Of a DNA stretch of 64,000 nucleotides, positions 34,131-43,056 are shown one piece after another. This stretch comes from Mycobacterium bourgelatii (GTDB taxonomy: Bacteria > Actinomycetota > Actinomycetes > Mycobacteriales > Mycobacteriaceae): positions 1,178,001 through 1,242,000 of the forward strand of contig NZ_BLKZ01000001.1 in assembly GCF_010723575.1 (NCBI RefSeq), in the 5' to 3' direction. The position numbers and the translations under genes were made by a program. A model generated the notes under the pieces. It did no database searches. It was not told where the DNA came from and saw only the letters and a list, made by a program, of their open reading frames with translations. Each line of letters begins with the position of its first letter. Position 1 is the stretch's first letter.

Positions 34131-35737
34131 TGGTGCGGTCCTTGGGCTGTCCGGGAGCCGCCCACACCGGAACCTGGGGGCGTCACCGTGGGCGAGGGAT
34201 CATGTTGATTGATGGTCTGCATGGTGCTTTCCACCGCCGGGTTGATGACATCGAGCACGGGCTTGGGGTAGACCCCGAGCACGAACAGCAGCGCCAACAG
34301 CGGTGCGACGACAACTATTTCGCGCGGCACCAGGTCACGAATCTTTTCGTTGCCCGCGGCCAGCGGCCCGGTCATCGTGCGCTGGTACAGCCACAACATG
34401 TAGATCGCCGCCAACACCAGCGCGGTCACCCCGAAGGCCGCCGCCAGCCAGTAACGGTTGAAAGTGCCCAGCAGCACCAGGAATTCGCTGACGAACGGGG
34501 CCAGGCCGGGCAGCGACAGGGTGGCCATGCAAGAGACCAGGAACGTACCGGCCAGGATGGGCGCCACCTTCTGCACGCCGCCGTAGTCGGCGATCGCCCT
34601 GCTGCCGCGGCGGGACACCAAGAAGCCCGCGATCAAGAACACCGCCGCGGTGGAGATCCCGTGGTTGAGCATGTAGAGCGTCGACCCGCTTTGTCCCTGC
34701 GTGGTCATCACGAAGATGCCGGCGATGATGAAGCCGAAGTGCGAAATCGAGGTGTAGGCGATCAGGCGCATCATGTCGGTCTGGCCGATCGCCACGATCG
34801 CGCCGTAGATCACGCCGATGATGGCCAGCGTGACGATCACCGGACGGAAATACGTTGAGGCTTCCGGGAACAACTGCAGGCAGTAGCGCAGCATGCCGAA
34901 GGTGCCGACCTTGTCCATCACCGCAGTGATCAACACGGCGGTCGCCGGTGTGGACTCGACGGCGGCGTCGGGCAGCCAGCGGTGGAACGGCCACAGTGGC
35001 GCCTTGATCGCGAACGCGAACATGAACCCAAGGAACAACGCCTTGAATACCGCCGGGTCCACGTCGGCAAAGCGACCCCCGTCGCGCACGCCTTGAACGA
35101 TTTCGACGAAATCGAATGTGCCGCCGCCGTGCTGCGCGGTGATCACATACAACCCGATCACCGCCGCCAGCATTATGAGCCCGCCGAACAGGTTGTACAG
35201 CAAGAACTTCACCGCGGCACGCGAGCGGTTCTCGCCCTGCCCGAAGCCGCCGATCAGGAAGTACATCGGGATGAGCATCGCCTCGAAGAAGACGTAGAAC
35301 AGCAGCACGTCCAGGGCGACGACGGAGATCAGCACCATCGACTCGATGGCGAGCGTCAAGGCGACATAGGCGTGCACGCCGCGCGGGTTGCGTTCGCCAC
35401 GCTCGTCACCAGCTGCGTCGTTCCAGCCCGCGATCAGCAGTATCGGGACCAGCACGGCGGTCAGTATCACCAGCACCACCGCGATGCCGTCCACACCGAG
35501 GGTGTAGCCGGCGCCGAAAGCCGGTATCCACTCGTGCTTTTCGTAGAACTGATAGGTGTCCCCGCCGGGCTTGAAGCCGACGGTGATCTTGGCCGCCAAC
35601 GCCAGGGTCGCAAGACTGACAACCAAACCCGTCCACTTGGCTACCTGCCGCAGCCCGGGCGGCATCAGGATGATGACGATCGAGCCCGCCAGCGGTGCCA
35701 GCCACAACCAGGTAAGCCAACCGAAGTGCGTCACCAC
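34127..35737 (-). CDS. nuoM: NADH-quinone oxidoreductase subunit M
   Basis: The 536-aa antiporter-like subunit has LGVDGIAVVLVILTAV (~80), VLLFYVFFEAMLIPMYFLIGGFG (~150, key Glu), AFAIKAPLWPFHRWLPDAAVESTPATAVL (~245, key Lys) and a C-terminal LAAIYMLWLYQRTMTG. It translocates protons within the membrane arm. The start is one of two consecutive GTG codons (35735-35737 used). It overlaps nuoN by 4 bp and nuoL by 7 bp, fitting one polycistronic mRNA. Confidence 0.97.
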   Translation of the reverse strand: MVTHFGWLTWLWLAPLAGSIVIILMPPGLRQVAKWTGLVVSLATLALAAKITVGFKPGGDTYQFYEKHEWIPAFGAGYTLGVDGIAVVLVILTAVLVPILLIAGWNDAAGDERGERNPRGVHAYVALTLAIESMVLISVVALDVLLFYVFFEAMLIPMYFLIGGFGQGENRSRAAVKFLLYNLFGGLIMLAAVIGLYVITAQHGGGTFDFVEIVQGVRDGGRFADVDPAVFKALFLGFMFAFAIKAPLWPFHRWLPDAAVESTPATAVLITAVMDKVGTFGMLRYCLQLFPEASTYFRPVIVTLAIIGVIYGAIVAIGQTDMMRLIAYTSISHFGFIIAGIFVMTTQGQSGSTLYMLNHGISTAAVFLIAGFLVSRRGSRAIADYGGVQKVAPILAGTFLVSCMATLSLPGLAPFVSEFLVLLGTFNRYWLAAAFGVTALVLAAIYMLWLYQRTMTGPLAAGNEKIRDLVPREIVVVAPLLALLFVLGVYPKPVLDVINPAVESTMQTINQHDPSPTVTPPGSGVGGSRTAQGPHQ

Positions 35738-37620
35738 AGGTTCACCGCCAGCAGCACCGCGGCGACCACGACCGCGCCCACGAGCATCGACAACGCGTAG
35801 TTACGGGCGAACCCGGTTTGCAGTTGCCGCAGCCCATTCGACGTTCGGCTGATCAGCGCGGCCAGTGAGTTGACCGAGCCGTCCACGCCCGCGTCGTCGA
35901 TGGTGACCAGCGCTTTGGTCAATTGCGCGCCTGGGCGCATGAACACCTCCTCGTTGAAGGCATCACCGTAGGCGTCGGCGCGTGCGGCTGTGGTCAGCGG
36001 CGAGACGCGAACGGGGGCCACCCTGGGGATTTCAGCTTTGCCGCCGTACATCCGGTAGGCGACCGCGACACCGATGACCACAACCGATAGGGCCAGGGTG
36101 GTGCTGATCCACGCGGGCACTGCATGTGCGGACTCTTCGTGGGCGCCGACGACGGGTTCCAGCCAGTGCGCCAGCGTGCCGCCGATGGCGAACAGGCCAC
36201 CGGAGAACACCGAGCCGACGGCAAGCAGGATCATCGGCCACGTCATCAGGGCCGGCGCCTCGTGGGGGTGGGATTCCGGCGCCCAACGCTTCTTGCCGAA
36301 GAACGTCATCAGCATCACCCGGGTCATGTAGAACGCGGTGATCCCCGCACCCAGCAGGGCGGTACCTCCCAGCACGTAGCCGCGTACGCCTCCGGCGCCC
36401 AGCGCGGCCTCGATGATGGCGTCCTTGGAGAAGAAGCCGGCGAACGGCGGCACGCCGATGATCGCCAGGTATCCCAGCCCGAAGGTGACGAACGTGATGG
36501 GAAGTGCGGCACGCAGGCCGCCGTAGCGGCGCATGTCCTGCTCTTCGTGCATGGCGTGGATCACCGCGCCGGACCCGAGGAACAGTCCGGCCTTGAAGAA
36601 GCCGTGAGTGAGCAGGTGCATGATCGCGAACGCGTAGCCGGCGGGGCCCAGCCCGGCAGCCAGCACCATGTAGCCGATCTGGCTCATGGTGGAGGCCGCC
36701 AGCGCGCGTTTGATGTCGTCCTTCGCGCAGCCGATGAACGCCCCGAGCATCAGTGTGACGGCGCCGACGATGACGACAGCCAGTTGAGCGCCGGGGGCCA
36801 GGTTGAACAACGGGTTGGAGCGCACGATCAGGTACACGCCGGCGGTCACCATGGTGGCCGCGTGGATCAGCGCCGACACCGGGGTCGGGCCTTCCATGGC
36901 GTCGCCCAACCAGGCCTGCAGGGGCACCTGGGCGGACTTCGCGCAGGCGCCGAGCAGTAGCAGCAGTCCCGTCACGTTCAGCACTGCCTCGCTAGCGGCC
37001 GGTACGCCGGCGAACACCCCGCTGTAGGAGACGGTTCCAAAGGTGGCGAACATCAAGAACATGGCCAGCGCCAGGCCGGCGTCCCCGACCCGGTTCATCA
37101 CGAACGCCTTCTTGGCCGCGGTCGCCGCCGACGGCTTGTGGTACCAGAACCCGATCAGCAGGTAGGACGCCAGGCCGACGCCTTCCCAACCGACATAGAG
37201 CAGCACGTAGTTGTCGGCGATCACCAGCAGCAGCATCGAGGCCAGGAACAGGTTGAGGTAGCCGAAAAACCTTCGGCGGTCCTCGTCTTCGGCCATGTAG
37301 GCGACCGAATAGATGTGGATCAGCGACCCGACCCCGGAGATCAGCAGCACGAAACACATTGAGAGCTGGTCGATTTGCAAGCCGAAGTCGACCTGCAGCC
37401 CGCCGACCGGAATCCAGGAGAACACCGTTTGGTGGATCGTCCGGTCCTCCGCGGCGCGACTGAGTAGATCCGCGAGCAGCGTCGCGCCCACCCCGAACGC
37501 GGACAGGGCCGCCAGGCAACCCAACCAATGTCCCCACGCGTCCGTTCGCCTACCGCCGAACAGCAAGATCGCGGCACCAGCAAGGGGCAGCGCCACCAAC
37601 AGCCAGGTGTAGTCAGTCAT
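35731..37620 (-). CDS. nuoL: NADH-quinone oxidoreductase subunit L
   Basis: The 629-aa largest membrane subunit has GLQIDQLSMCFVLLISGVGSLIHIYS (~80), NLFLASMLLLVIADNYVLLYVGWEGVGLASYLLIGFW (~135, key Glu) and FVMNRVGDAGLALAMF. It also has SAQVPLQAWLGDAMEGPTPVSALIHAATMVTAGVYL (~235) and the C-terminal lateral-helix region. I place the start at ATG 37618-37620 (MTDYTWLLVALPLAG), 10 bp after nuoK; upstream in-frame sequence would extend into nuoK. It is the distal proton pump of complex I. Confidence 0.97.
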   Translation of the reverse strand: MTDYTWLLVALPLAGAAILLFGGRRTDAWGHWLGCLAALSAFGVGATLLADLLSRAAEDRTIHQTVFSWIPVGGLQVDFGLQIDQLSMCFVLLISGVGSLIHIYSVAYMAEDEDRRRFFGYLNLFLASMLLLVIADNYVLLYVGWEGVGLASYLLIGFWYHKPSAATAAKKAFVMNRVGDAGLALAMFLMFATFGTVSYSGVFAGVPAASEAVLNVTGLLLLLGACAKSAQVPLQAWLGDAMEGPTPVSALIHAATMVTAGVYLIVRSNPLFNLAPGAQLAVVIVGAVTLMLGAFIGCAKDDIKRALAASTMSQIGYMVLAAGLGPAGYAFAIMHLLTHGFFKAGLFLGSGAVIHAMHEEQDMRRYGGLRAALPITFVTFGLGYLAIIGVPPFAGFFSKDAIIEAALGAGGVRGYVLGGTALLGAGITAFYMTRVMLMTFFGKKRWAPESHPHEAPALMTWPMILLAVGSVFSGGLFAIGGTLAHWLEPVVGAHEESAHAVPAWISTTLALSVVVIGVAVAYRMYGGKAEIPRVAPVRVSPLTTAARADAYGDAFNEEVFMRPGAQLTKALVTIDDAGVDGSVNSLAALISRTSNGLRQLQTGFARNYALSMLVGAVVVAAVLLAVNLW

Positions 37621-37630
37621 CTTGGCGTTT

Positions 37631-37930
37631 TTAGCCTTTGAGTAGATTCGCGTCGTCGACCGACGCCGATTTGCGGGCACGGAAAATCGTCATGATGATG
37701 GCCAGGCCGATCACGACCTCGCAGGCGGCCACCACCATCGTGAAGAACGCGACCATCTGTCCGTCGAGCTTGCCGTGCATGCGTGAAAACGTGACGAATG
37801 CCAGGTTGACGGCGTTGAGCATGAGCTCGACGCACATGAACATGACGATCGCGTTGCGTCGCAACAGCACGCCCGCTGCGCCGATGGTGAACAGCAGTGC
37901 CGAAAGGTAAAGGTAGTTGGCCGGGTTCAT
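37631..37930 (-). CDS. nuoK: NADH-quinone oxidoreductase subunit K
   Basis: The 99-aa, three-helix subunit has the usual length and carries the conserved membrane glutamates (MFMCVELMLNAVNLAF, and ACEVVIGLAIIMTIFR). It starts at ATG 37928-37930 (MNPANYLYLSALLF), overlapping the nuoJ stop by 4 bp. It forms part of the E-channel and proton path between NuoH and the antiporter subunits. Confidence 0.96.
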   Translation of the reverse strand: MNPANYLYLSALLFTIGAAGVLLRRNAIVMFMCVELMLNAVNLAFVTFSRMHGKLDGQMVAFFTMVVAACEVVIGLAIIMTIFRARKSASVDDANLLKG

Positions 37931-38715
37931 GATTTTCCGCCTTTGAAAACACCGGAGATAGCCTCGCGCGAGGGGGCTTGCTTGCCGTCGGCTCCGCGGG
38001 TCAGCAAGAGCCGCGAGACGGACAACTCTGAGTAGGAGCCGTCGGGCAGTAGTGCGGCGACGTCCACCGCATTGTGGCGCGCGTAGACGCCAGGGCTGGG
38101 CAGGGGAGTGGGATGGCCGCCCGGCCGGAACCGCTCCTGCGACAGCTCTTTCTGGGTCTTGCGGCGCTCGAAGCGCTCCCGGTGGGCCAACACCATCGCC
38201 CCGACGGCGGCGGTGATCAGCAGTGCGCTGGTCAATTCGAACGCCCACAAATAGCGCGTGAAGATGAGCACCGCGAGGCCTTCGACGTTGCCCTGGTTGT
38301 TCGCGGTGGCCAGCCCGTCGAAGCCGCCGGTCGCGTAGTTGCCGATGCCGCCGATCAGCAGGATTCCGAACCCGATTCCGGTCGCCACCGCGGCCACGCG
38401 CTGGCCCCGCAGTGTCTCCTTCAGCGATTCCGCCGAGTCCACACCGATCAGCATCAGCACGAACAAGAACAGCATCATGACCGCGCCGGTGTAGACCACC
38501 ACTTGGACGACGCCCAAAAACAGTGCGTCCTGGGCGATGTAGAACACGGCCAGGATGATCATGGTCAGCGCCAGATACATCGCCGAGTACACGGCGTTGA
38601 CGGCCAACACCACCCCGAGCGCGCCAAGCACTGCGATCGTGCCCAACACCCAGAACATCACGGCCTCGCCGGTCGAGGTGCGAGTGATGACGTCGTGAGC
38701 AAGTGTGGTGATCAC
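37927..38715 (-). CDS. nuoJ: NADH-quinone oxidoreductase subunit J
   Basis: The 262-aa membrane subunit has five helices: VMFWVLGTIAVLGALGVVL, AMYLALTMIILAVFYIAQDALFLGVVQVVVYTGAVMMLFLFVLMLIG (the conserved pi-bulge helix with YTGAVMMLFLFV), and later segments. A long polar C-terminal tail follows residue ~185. The GTG start (38713-38715) overlaps the nuoI stop. It belongs to the coupling region of complex I. Confidence 0.96.
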   Translation of the reverse strand: MITTLAHDVITRTSTGEAVMFWVLGTIAVLGALGVVLAVNAVYSAMYLALTMIILAVFYIAQDALFLGVVQVVVYTGAVMMLFLFVLMLIGVDSAESLKETLRGQRVAAVATGIGFGILLIGGIGNYATGGFDGLATANNQGNVEGLAVLIFTRYLWAFELTSALLITAAVGAMVLAHRERFERRKTQKELSQERFRPGGHPTPLPSPGVYARHNAVDVAALLPDGSYSELSVSRLLLTRGADGKQAPSREAISGVFKGGKS

Positions 38716-39317
38716 TTCGCTGCTCCGGCTTCGGCTTTGGTGTCGGCTTTCGCGTCGGCTTTGGTGTCGGCTTGCGCGTCAGGCCCGGCGCCATCGCGCC
38801 GCCGCAGGCCGTCGGCGGTCACGTTGCCCAGGTAGTAGTCCTTGTCGGTGGCGCCCTCGGTCCGGGGATGCGGCGGCGCTGTCATGCCAGGCAGCAGGGG
38901 AGCCAGCAGTCGGTCCTTCTCGTAGATCAGGTCGGCCCGGTTGTCGTCGGCCATCTCGTAGTTGTTGGTCATCGTCAGTGCTCGAGTGGGGCACGCCTCG
39001 ATGCACAGGCCGCAACCGATGCAGCGCAGGTAGTTGATCTGGTACACGCGGCCGTAGCGTTCCCCGGGCGAAAACCGTTGCTCTTCGGTGTTGTCCGCGC
39101 CCTCGACGTAGATCGCGTCGGCCGGGCAGGCCCAGGCGCACAGCTCGCAGCCGATGCATTTCTCCAGGCCGTCGGGGTACCGGTTGAGTTGGTGCCTGCC
39201 GTGGTAGCGCGGTGCGACCGGGCCGGGCTTCTCCGGATACTCCTCGGTGACGGTCTTTTTGAACATCGAACCGAACGTCACGCCGAAACCGGCGATGGCG
39301 TCTAAAAACTTAGCCAC
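38712..39317 (-). CDS. nuoI: NADH-quinone oxidoreductase subunit I (2x 4Fe-4S)
   Basis: The 201-aa peripheral-arm subunit has two ferredoxin motifs, CIGCELCAWACP (~53-64) and CIGCGLCIEACP (~98-109), which bind clusters N6a and N6b and pass electrons toward NuoB. It starts at GTG 39315-39317 (MAKFLDAIAGFG), overlapping the nuoH stop by 8 bp. The last ~20 residues are a low-complexity Ala/Asp/Lys tail (ADTKADAKADTKAEA) not needed for the fold. Confidence 0.97.
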   Translation of the reverse strand: MAKFLDAIAGFGVTFGSMFKKTVTEEYPEKPGPVAPRYHGRHQLNRYPDGLEKCIGCELCAWACPADAIYVEGADNTEEQRFSPGERYGRVYQINYLRCIGCGLCIEACPTRALTMTNNYEMADDNRADLIYEKDRLLAPLLPGMTAPPHPRTEGATDKDYYLGNVTADGLRRRDGAGPDAQADTKADAKADTKAEAGAAK

Positions 39318-40572
39318 GGACTTTCTCCTTTGTCGGCAGCGGCGGGGTGGGGAAAGTCGGCCACTCGTCGGCGGCAACGTCGGCCAGTTCGGCCTCGCGT
39401 TGCTTAAGTTGCTTGCGTTCCTGCCGTGCTGATGCGCGAGCACTCGGCGCGCTGAACGGCTTTCGCAGCCAGAACACCAGCCAGATCGCGACGACAGCAC
39501 TGCTGACGACCAAGGTCGGGGTCCAGTACTGGAAACCCTCGTTCTTCGCCGCACGGATGATGCCCGCGATCATCACCCAGATCAGGGACACCGGAATCAG
39601 CAATTTCCAGCCCAGCGCCATGAATTGGTCGTAACGCAGCCGGGGCAGCGTGGCGCGCAGCCAGAAGTAGATGAACAGGAACAGCCACACCTTGCCGACG
39701 AACCAGAGCACCGGCCACCAGCCGGTGTTGGCGCCGGCCCACATGTTCAGCGGCCACGGGGCACGCCAGCCGCCCAGGAACATGGTCGCGGCCAACGCCG
39801 AAACCGTTGTCATGTTGACGTATTCGGCGAGCATGAACATCGCGAACTTCAGCGACGAGTACTCGGTGTGGAAGCCGGCGACCAGCTCGCCTTCGGCCTC
39901 GGGCAGGTCGAAGGGCGCCCGGTTGGTTTCACCCACCATCGAGACCAGGTAGACGACGAACGACGGTGCCAGCAGGAAGATGTACCAGACTCGGTCCTGT
40001 TTGGCGATGATCTCCGAGGTGGACATGCTGCCGGCGTAGAGGAACACCGCCGCGAACGACAGCCCCATGGCGACCTCATAGGAAATCACCTGTGCCGTGG
40101 ACCGCACCCCGCCCAACAGCGGGTAGGTAGACCCAGATGCCCAACCGCCCAGCACGATCCCGTACACGCCGACCGCGGACATGGCGAGGATGAACAACAC
40201 GGCCACCGGCAGATCGGTGAGTTGCAAGGGGGTGCGGTGGCCGAACACCGAGACCTCGGGACCGAACGGGATGACCGCGAAGGCGGTGAACGCCGGGATC
40301 GCCGAAATAACAGGCGCCGCAAAGTAAACGAACTTGTCGATGCCGCCCGGGGTGATGCTTTCCTTGAGCGCCAGCTTGACCCCGTCGGCCAAGCTCTGCA
40401 GGGCGCCCTTCGGTCCCACCCGGTTCGGACCCGGGCGCAATTGCATCCGACCCAGCAGTTTGCGTTCGGCCAGGATCGCCACCAGCACCGTCAGCATCAG
40501 GAACGCAAAGACGACCAACACCTTGGCGCCCACCAGCCACCAGGGGTCGTGTCCGAAGATCGGCGAAGTCAT
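39310..40572 (-). CDS. nuoH: NADH-quinone oxidoreductase subunit H
   Basis: The 420-aa membrane subunit at the quinone site has ERKLLGRMQLRPGPNRVGPKG (~35-55), ETNRAPFDLPEAEGELVAGFHTEYSS (~230) and WLRATLPRLRYDQFMALGWK (~325). The C-terminal ~50 residues are a charged cytosolic tail (SARASARQERKQLKQREAEL) longer than in E. coli. The start is ATG 40570-40572 (MTSPIFGHDPWWLV), overlapping nuoG by 4 bp. It links quinone reduction to the membrane arm. Confidence 0.97.
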   Translation of the reverse strand: MTSPIFGHDPWWLVGAKVLVVFAFLMLTVLVAILAERKLLGRMQLRPGPNRVGPKGALQSLADGVKLALKESITPGGIDKFVYFAAPVISAIPAFTAFAVIPFGPEVSVFGHRTPLQLTDLPVAVLFILAMSAVGVYGIVLGGWASGSTYPLLGGVRSTAQVISYEVAMGLSFAAVFLYAGSMSTSEIIAKQDRVWYIFLLAPSFVVYLVSMVGETNRAPFDLPEAEGELVAGFHTEYSSLKFAMFMLAEYVNMTTVSALAATMFLGGWRAPWPLNMWAGANTGWWPVLWFVGKVWLFLFIYFWLRATLPRLRYDQFMALGWKLLIPVSLIWVMIAGIIRAAKNEGFQYWTPTLVVSSAVVAIWLVFWLRKPFSAPSARASARQERKQLKQREAELADVAADEWPTFPTPPLPTKEKVRG

Positions 40573-42983
40573 GACGACACTCCAATATTTACGATGCTGC
40601 CGATGGTCACGCCCAGCTGGCGGTGCACCGCTGAGCCCTCCGAGTTCAACGGAAGCCACACCACCCGGTCAGGCATGTCGGTGATGTTGAGCGGCAAGGT
40701 GATCGAGCCGCGCGGCGTGCTCACTGTCACCTCGTCGCCGTCAGCGGCATTGATCTCGGCCGCCGTATCGGGGGACAGGCGCACCACGGGTCTGCGTGCG
40801 GTACCGGCCAGGTGCGGTTCGCCGTCCTGCAGGCGGCCCTTGTCGAGCAGCATCCGCCAGCCGGTCAGGACGGCCTGACCCGCCTCAGGTTGGGCCGGGC
40901 TCGGCGCATCGATGTTCGGAGCTGCCGGGCGCTGGCCGTCCCAGGTGCCCAGCGCAGCCAGTTCCTCACGGGCCGTCTCGACGCTGGTCGTGCCGAGGTA
41001 GACACCAAACTCGTCGGCCAGCGAGTCGAGCACCCGGTGATCGGACTGTCGGGCCGTTTGAGTGGTGCCGCGCAGCGCGGGCTCGAAACCGCGGTACCGA
41101 CCTTCCCAGTCGACGAAGGCGCCGGCCTTCTGTGACGCGGGCGCGATTGGGAACACCACGTCGGCGCGTTCGGTGACCTCGCTGTGCCGCAGTTCCAGGC
41201 TCACCACGAAGCCGGCGGCGTCCAGCGCGGCCAGCACCGCGTCCGGGTCGGCGAAGTCGCCCGGCTCGATACCGCCCACGACCAACGCCCCGAGTGAACC
41301 GTCTGCGGCGGCGGCAAGGATGCCCTCGGCGTCGCGCCCCGGCTCGGAGGGCAATTCGTCGACATGCCAGGCGGCAGTCACCTGCGATCGGGCGTTGTCG
41401 TCGGCCACCGGGCGTCCGCCGGGCAGCAGCCCCGGCAGGGCCCCGGCTTCCAGCGCACCGCGTTCACCGGCCCGCCGTGGCACCCAGGCCAGCCGGGCTC
41501 CGGTAGCGTCGGCCAACCGCGCGGCCGCGGACAATCCGCCGGGCACCGTGGCCAGTCGTTCCCCGACCAGGATGACGGCGCCGGGCTTGGCCAGCAGGTC
41601 TGCGAGCTCACCGGTCGCGAGTCCGTCGAGCACCGAAGGCTCTTCGCCCGGGCGGGCTTTCAGCAGCCGGCCGGACATTTTCTGCAGCGCGCGGGTGGCG
41701 AACGGCGCGATCGCGTACACCGGAAGCGAGCGCTTGCGGGCCGCCTTTCGCAGGCGCAGGAAGACGATGGGTGACTCTTCTTCCGGTTCGAACCCGACGA
41801 GCAGGACCACGGGCGCCGACTCCAAGTCGGAGTAGCTGACGCTGACCGGGCGTCCGGCGACCCGTGCCGCGAGGAAGTCCGCCTCCTCCGCCGAGTGGGG
41901 CCGGGCGCGGAAATCGATGTCGTTGGTATGCAACACGATTCGCGCGAACTTGGAATAGGCGTAGGCGTCCTCCCAGGTGACCCGCCCGCCGACCAGGACA
42001 CCCGCGCGGCCGCGCGCCGCGTCCAGCCCTTGAGCCGCCGCCACCATCGCGTGCGCCCAGGACGCCGGTTGCAGCGTGCCGTCGCTGTCACGGATCAGGG
42101 GAGTGGTGATGACATCCGGCTGGGTCTCGTAGGTGAAGGCCCACCGGCCCTTGTCGCAGTTCCACTCCTCGTTGACTTCCGGGTCGTCGCCGGCGAGCCG
42201 GCGCAGCACCTTGCCGCGGCGGTGATCGGTGCGCTGGGCGCATCCGGATGCACAGTGCTCGCACACGCTCGGGCTGGAAACCAGGTCGAACGGGCGCGCC
42301 CGGAATCGGTAGGCCGTTCCGGTCAGTGCCCCGACCGGGCAGATCTGCACCGTGTTGCCGGAGAAGTAGGACTCGAACGGCTGGTCGGCGTAGATGCCGA
42401 CCTGCTGCAGCGCGCCGCGTTCCTGCATGTCGATGAACGGATCTCCCGCGATCTGCTCGGAGAACCGCGTGCAGCGCGCGCACAGGATGCAGCGCTCACG
42501 GTCCAGCAGGACCTGCGACGAGATGTTGATCGGCTTGGCGAAGGTGCGCTTGGCGTCGGTGAAGCGAGAATCGGTGCGCCCGTTGGACATTGCCTGGTTC
42601 TGCAGTGGGCATTCGCCGCCCTTGTCGCACATCGGGCAGTCCAGCGGATGGTTGATCAGCAGCAGCTCCATCACGCCGTGCTGGGCCTTGTCGGCCGCGC
42701 TCGAGGTGAGTTGGGTGCGCACCACCATGTCGTCGGTGGCCACGGTGGTGCAGGAGGCCAGCGGCTTGCGTTGTCCCTCAACCTCAACCAGGCACTGCCG
42801 GCAGGCGCCGACCGGGTCCAGCAGCGGATGGTCGCAGAACCGGGGGATCTGGATGCCCATCAGCTCGGCTGCGCGGATCACCAAAGTCCCCTTGGGGACG
42901 CTGATTTCGACGTCGTCGATAGTCAGCGTCACCATTTCCGGCTGGGCCAGCCGGTTTTCAGTGTCGGCGGACTGTGTCGTCAC
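40569..42983 (-). CDS. nuoG: NADH-quinone oxidoreductase subunit G
   Basis: The 804-aa iron-sulfur and molybdopterin-oxidoreductase-like subunit has a 2Fe-2S domain (CDHPLLDPVGACRQC then C), the His/Cys motif HPLDCPMCDKGGEC, CILCARC, a 4Fe-4S site CEHCASGC (the extra N7-type site), and a degenerate molybdopterin domain. Electrons move through it from NuoE/F to NuoI. I chose GTG 42981-42983 (VTTQSADTENR) because GAGAGGAG lies 8 nt upstream and M. tuberculosis NuoG starts alike; an upstream ATG at 43073 would run into nuoF. The 73-bp gap to nuoF holds a GC-rich inverted repeat (CCCGCGAGCGGG, 42999-43010). Confidence 0.96.
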   Translation of the reverse strand: MTTQSADTENRLAQPEMVTLTIDDVEISVPKGTLVIRAAELMGIQIPRFCDHPLLDPVGACRQCLVEVEGQRKPLASCTTVATDDMVVRTQLTSSAADKAQHGVMELLLINHPLDCPMCDKGGECPLQNQAMSNGRTDSRFTDAKRTFAKPINISSQVLLDRERCILCARCTRFSEQIAGDPFIDMQERGALQQVGIYADQPFESYFSGNTVQICPVGALTGTAYRFRARPFDLVSSPSVCEHCASGCAQRTDHRRGKVLRRLAGDDPEVNEEWNCDKGRWAFTYETQPDVITTPLIRDSDGTLQPASWAHAMVAAAQGLDAARGRAGVLVGGRVTWEDAYAYSKFARIVLHTNDIDFRARPHSAEEADFLAARVAGRPVSVSYSDLESAPVVLLVGFEPEEESPIVFLRLRKAARKRSLPVYAIAPFATRALQKMSGRLLKARPGEEPSVLDGLATGELADLLAKPGAVILVGERLATVPGGLSAAARLADATGARLAWVPRRAGERGALEAGALPGLLPGGRPVADDNARSQVTAAWHVDELPSEPGRDAEGILAAAADGSLGALVVGGIEPGDFADPDAVLAALDAAGFVVSLELRHSEVTERADVVFPIAPASQKAGAFVDWEGRYRGFEPALRGTTQTARQSDHRVLDSLADEFGVYLGTTSVETAREELAALGTWDGQRPAAPNIDAPSPAQPEAGQAVLTGWRMLLDKGRLQDGEPHLAGTARRPVVRLSPDTAAEINAADGDEVTVSTPRGSITLPLNITDMPDRVVWLPLNSEGSAVHRQLGVTIGSIVNIGVSS

Positions 42984-43056
42984 GCGCCGCTCCTCTCCCC
43001 CGCGAGCGGGAGGTGCCCCCACATCGCTTTCCTGCTCTGCATCGTCGTCGGCGCGG

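Noticed and set aside
42999..43010. CCCGCGAGCGGG inverted repeat before nuoG as a terminator
   Set aside because: The stem is short, lacks a T-run and lies inside an operon that must be read through; it may be a dispersed repeat.
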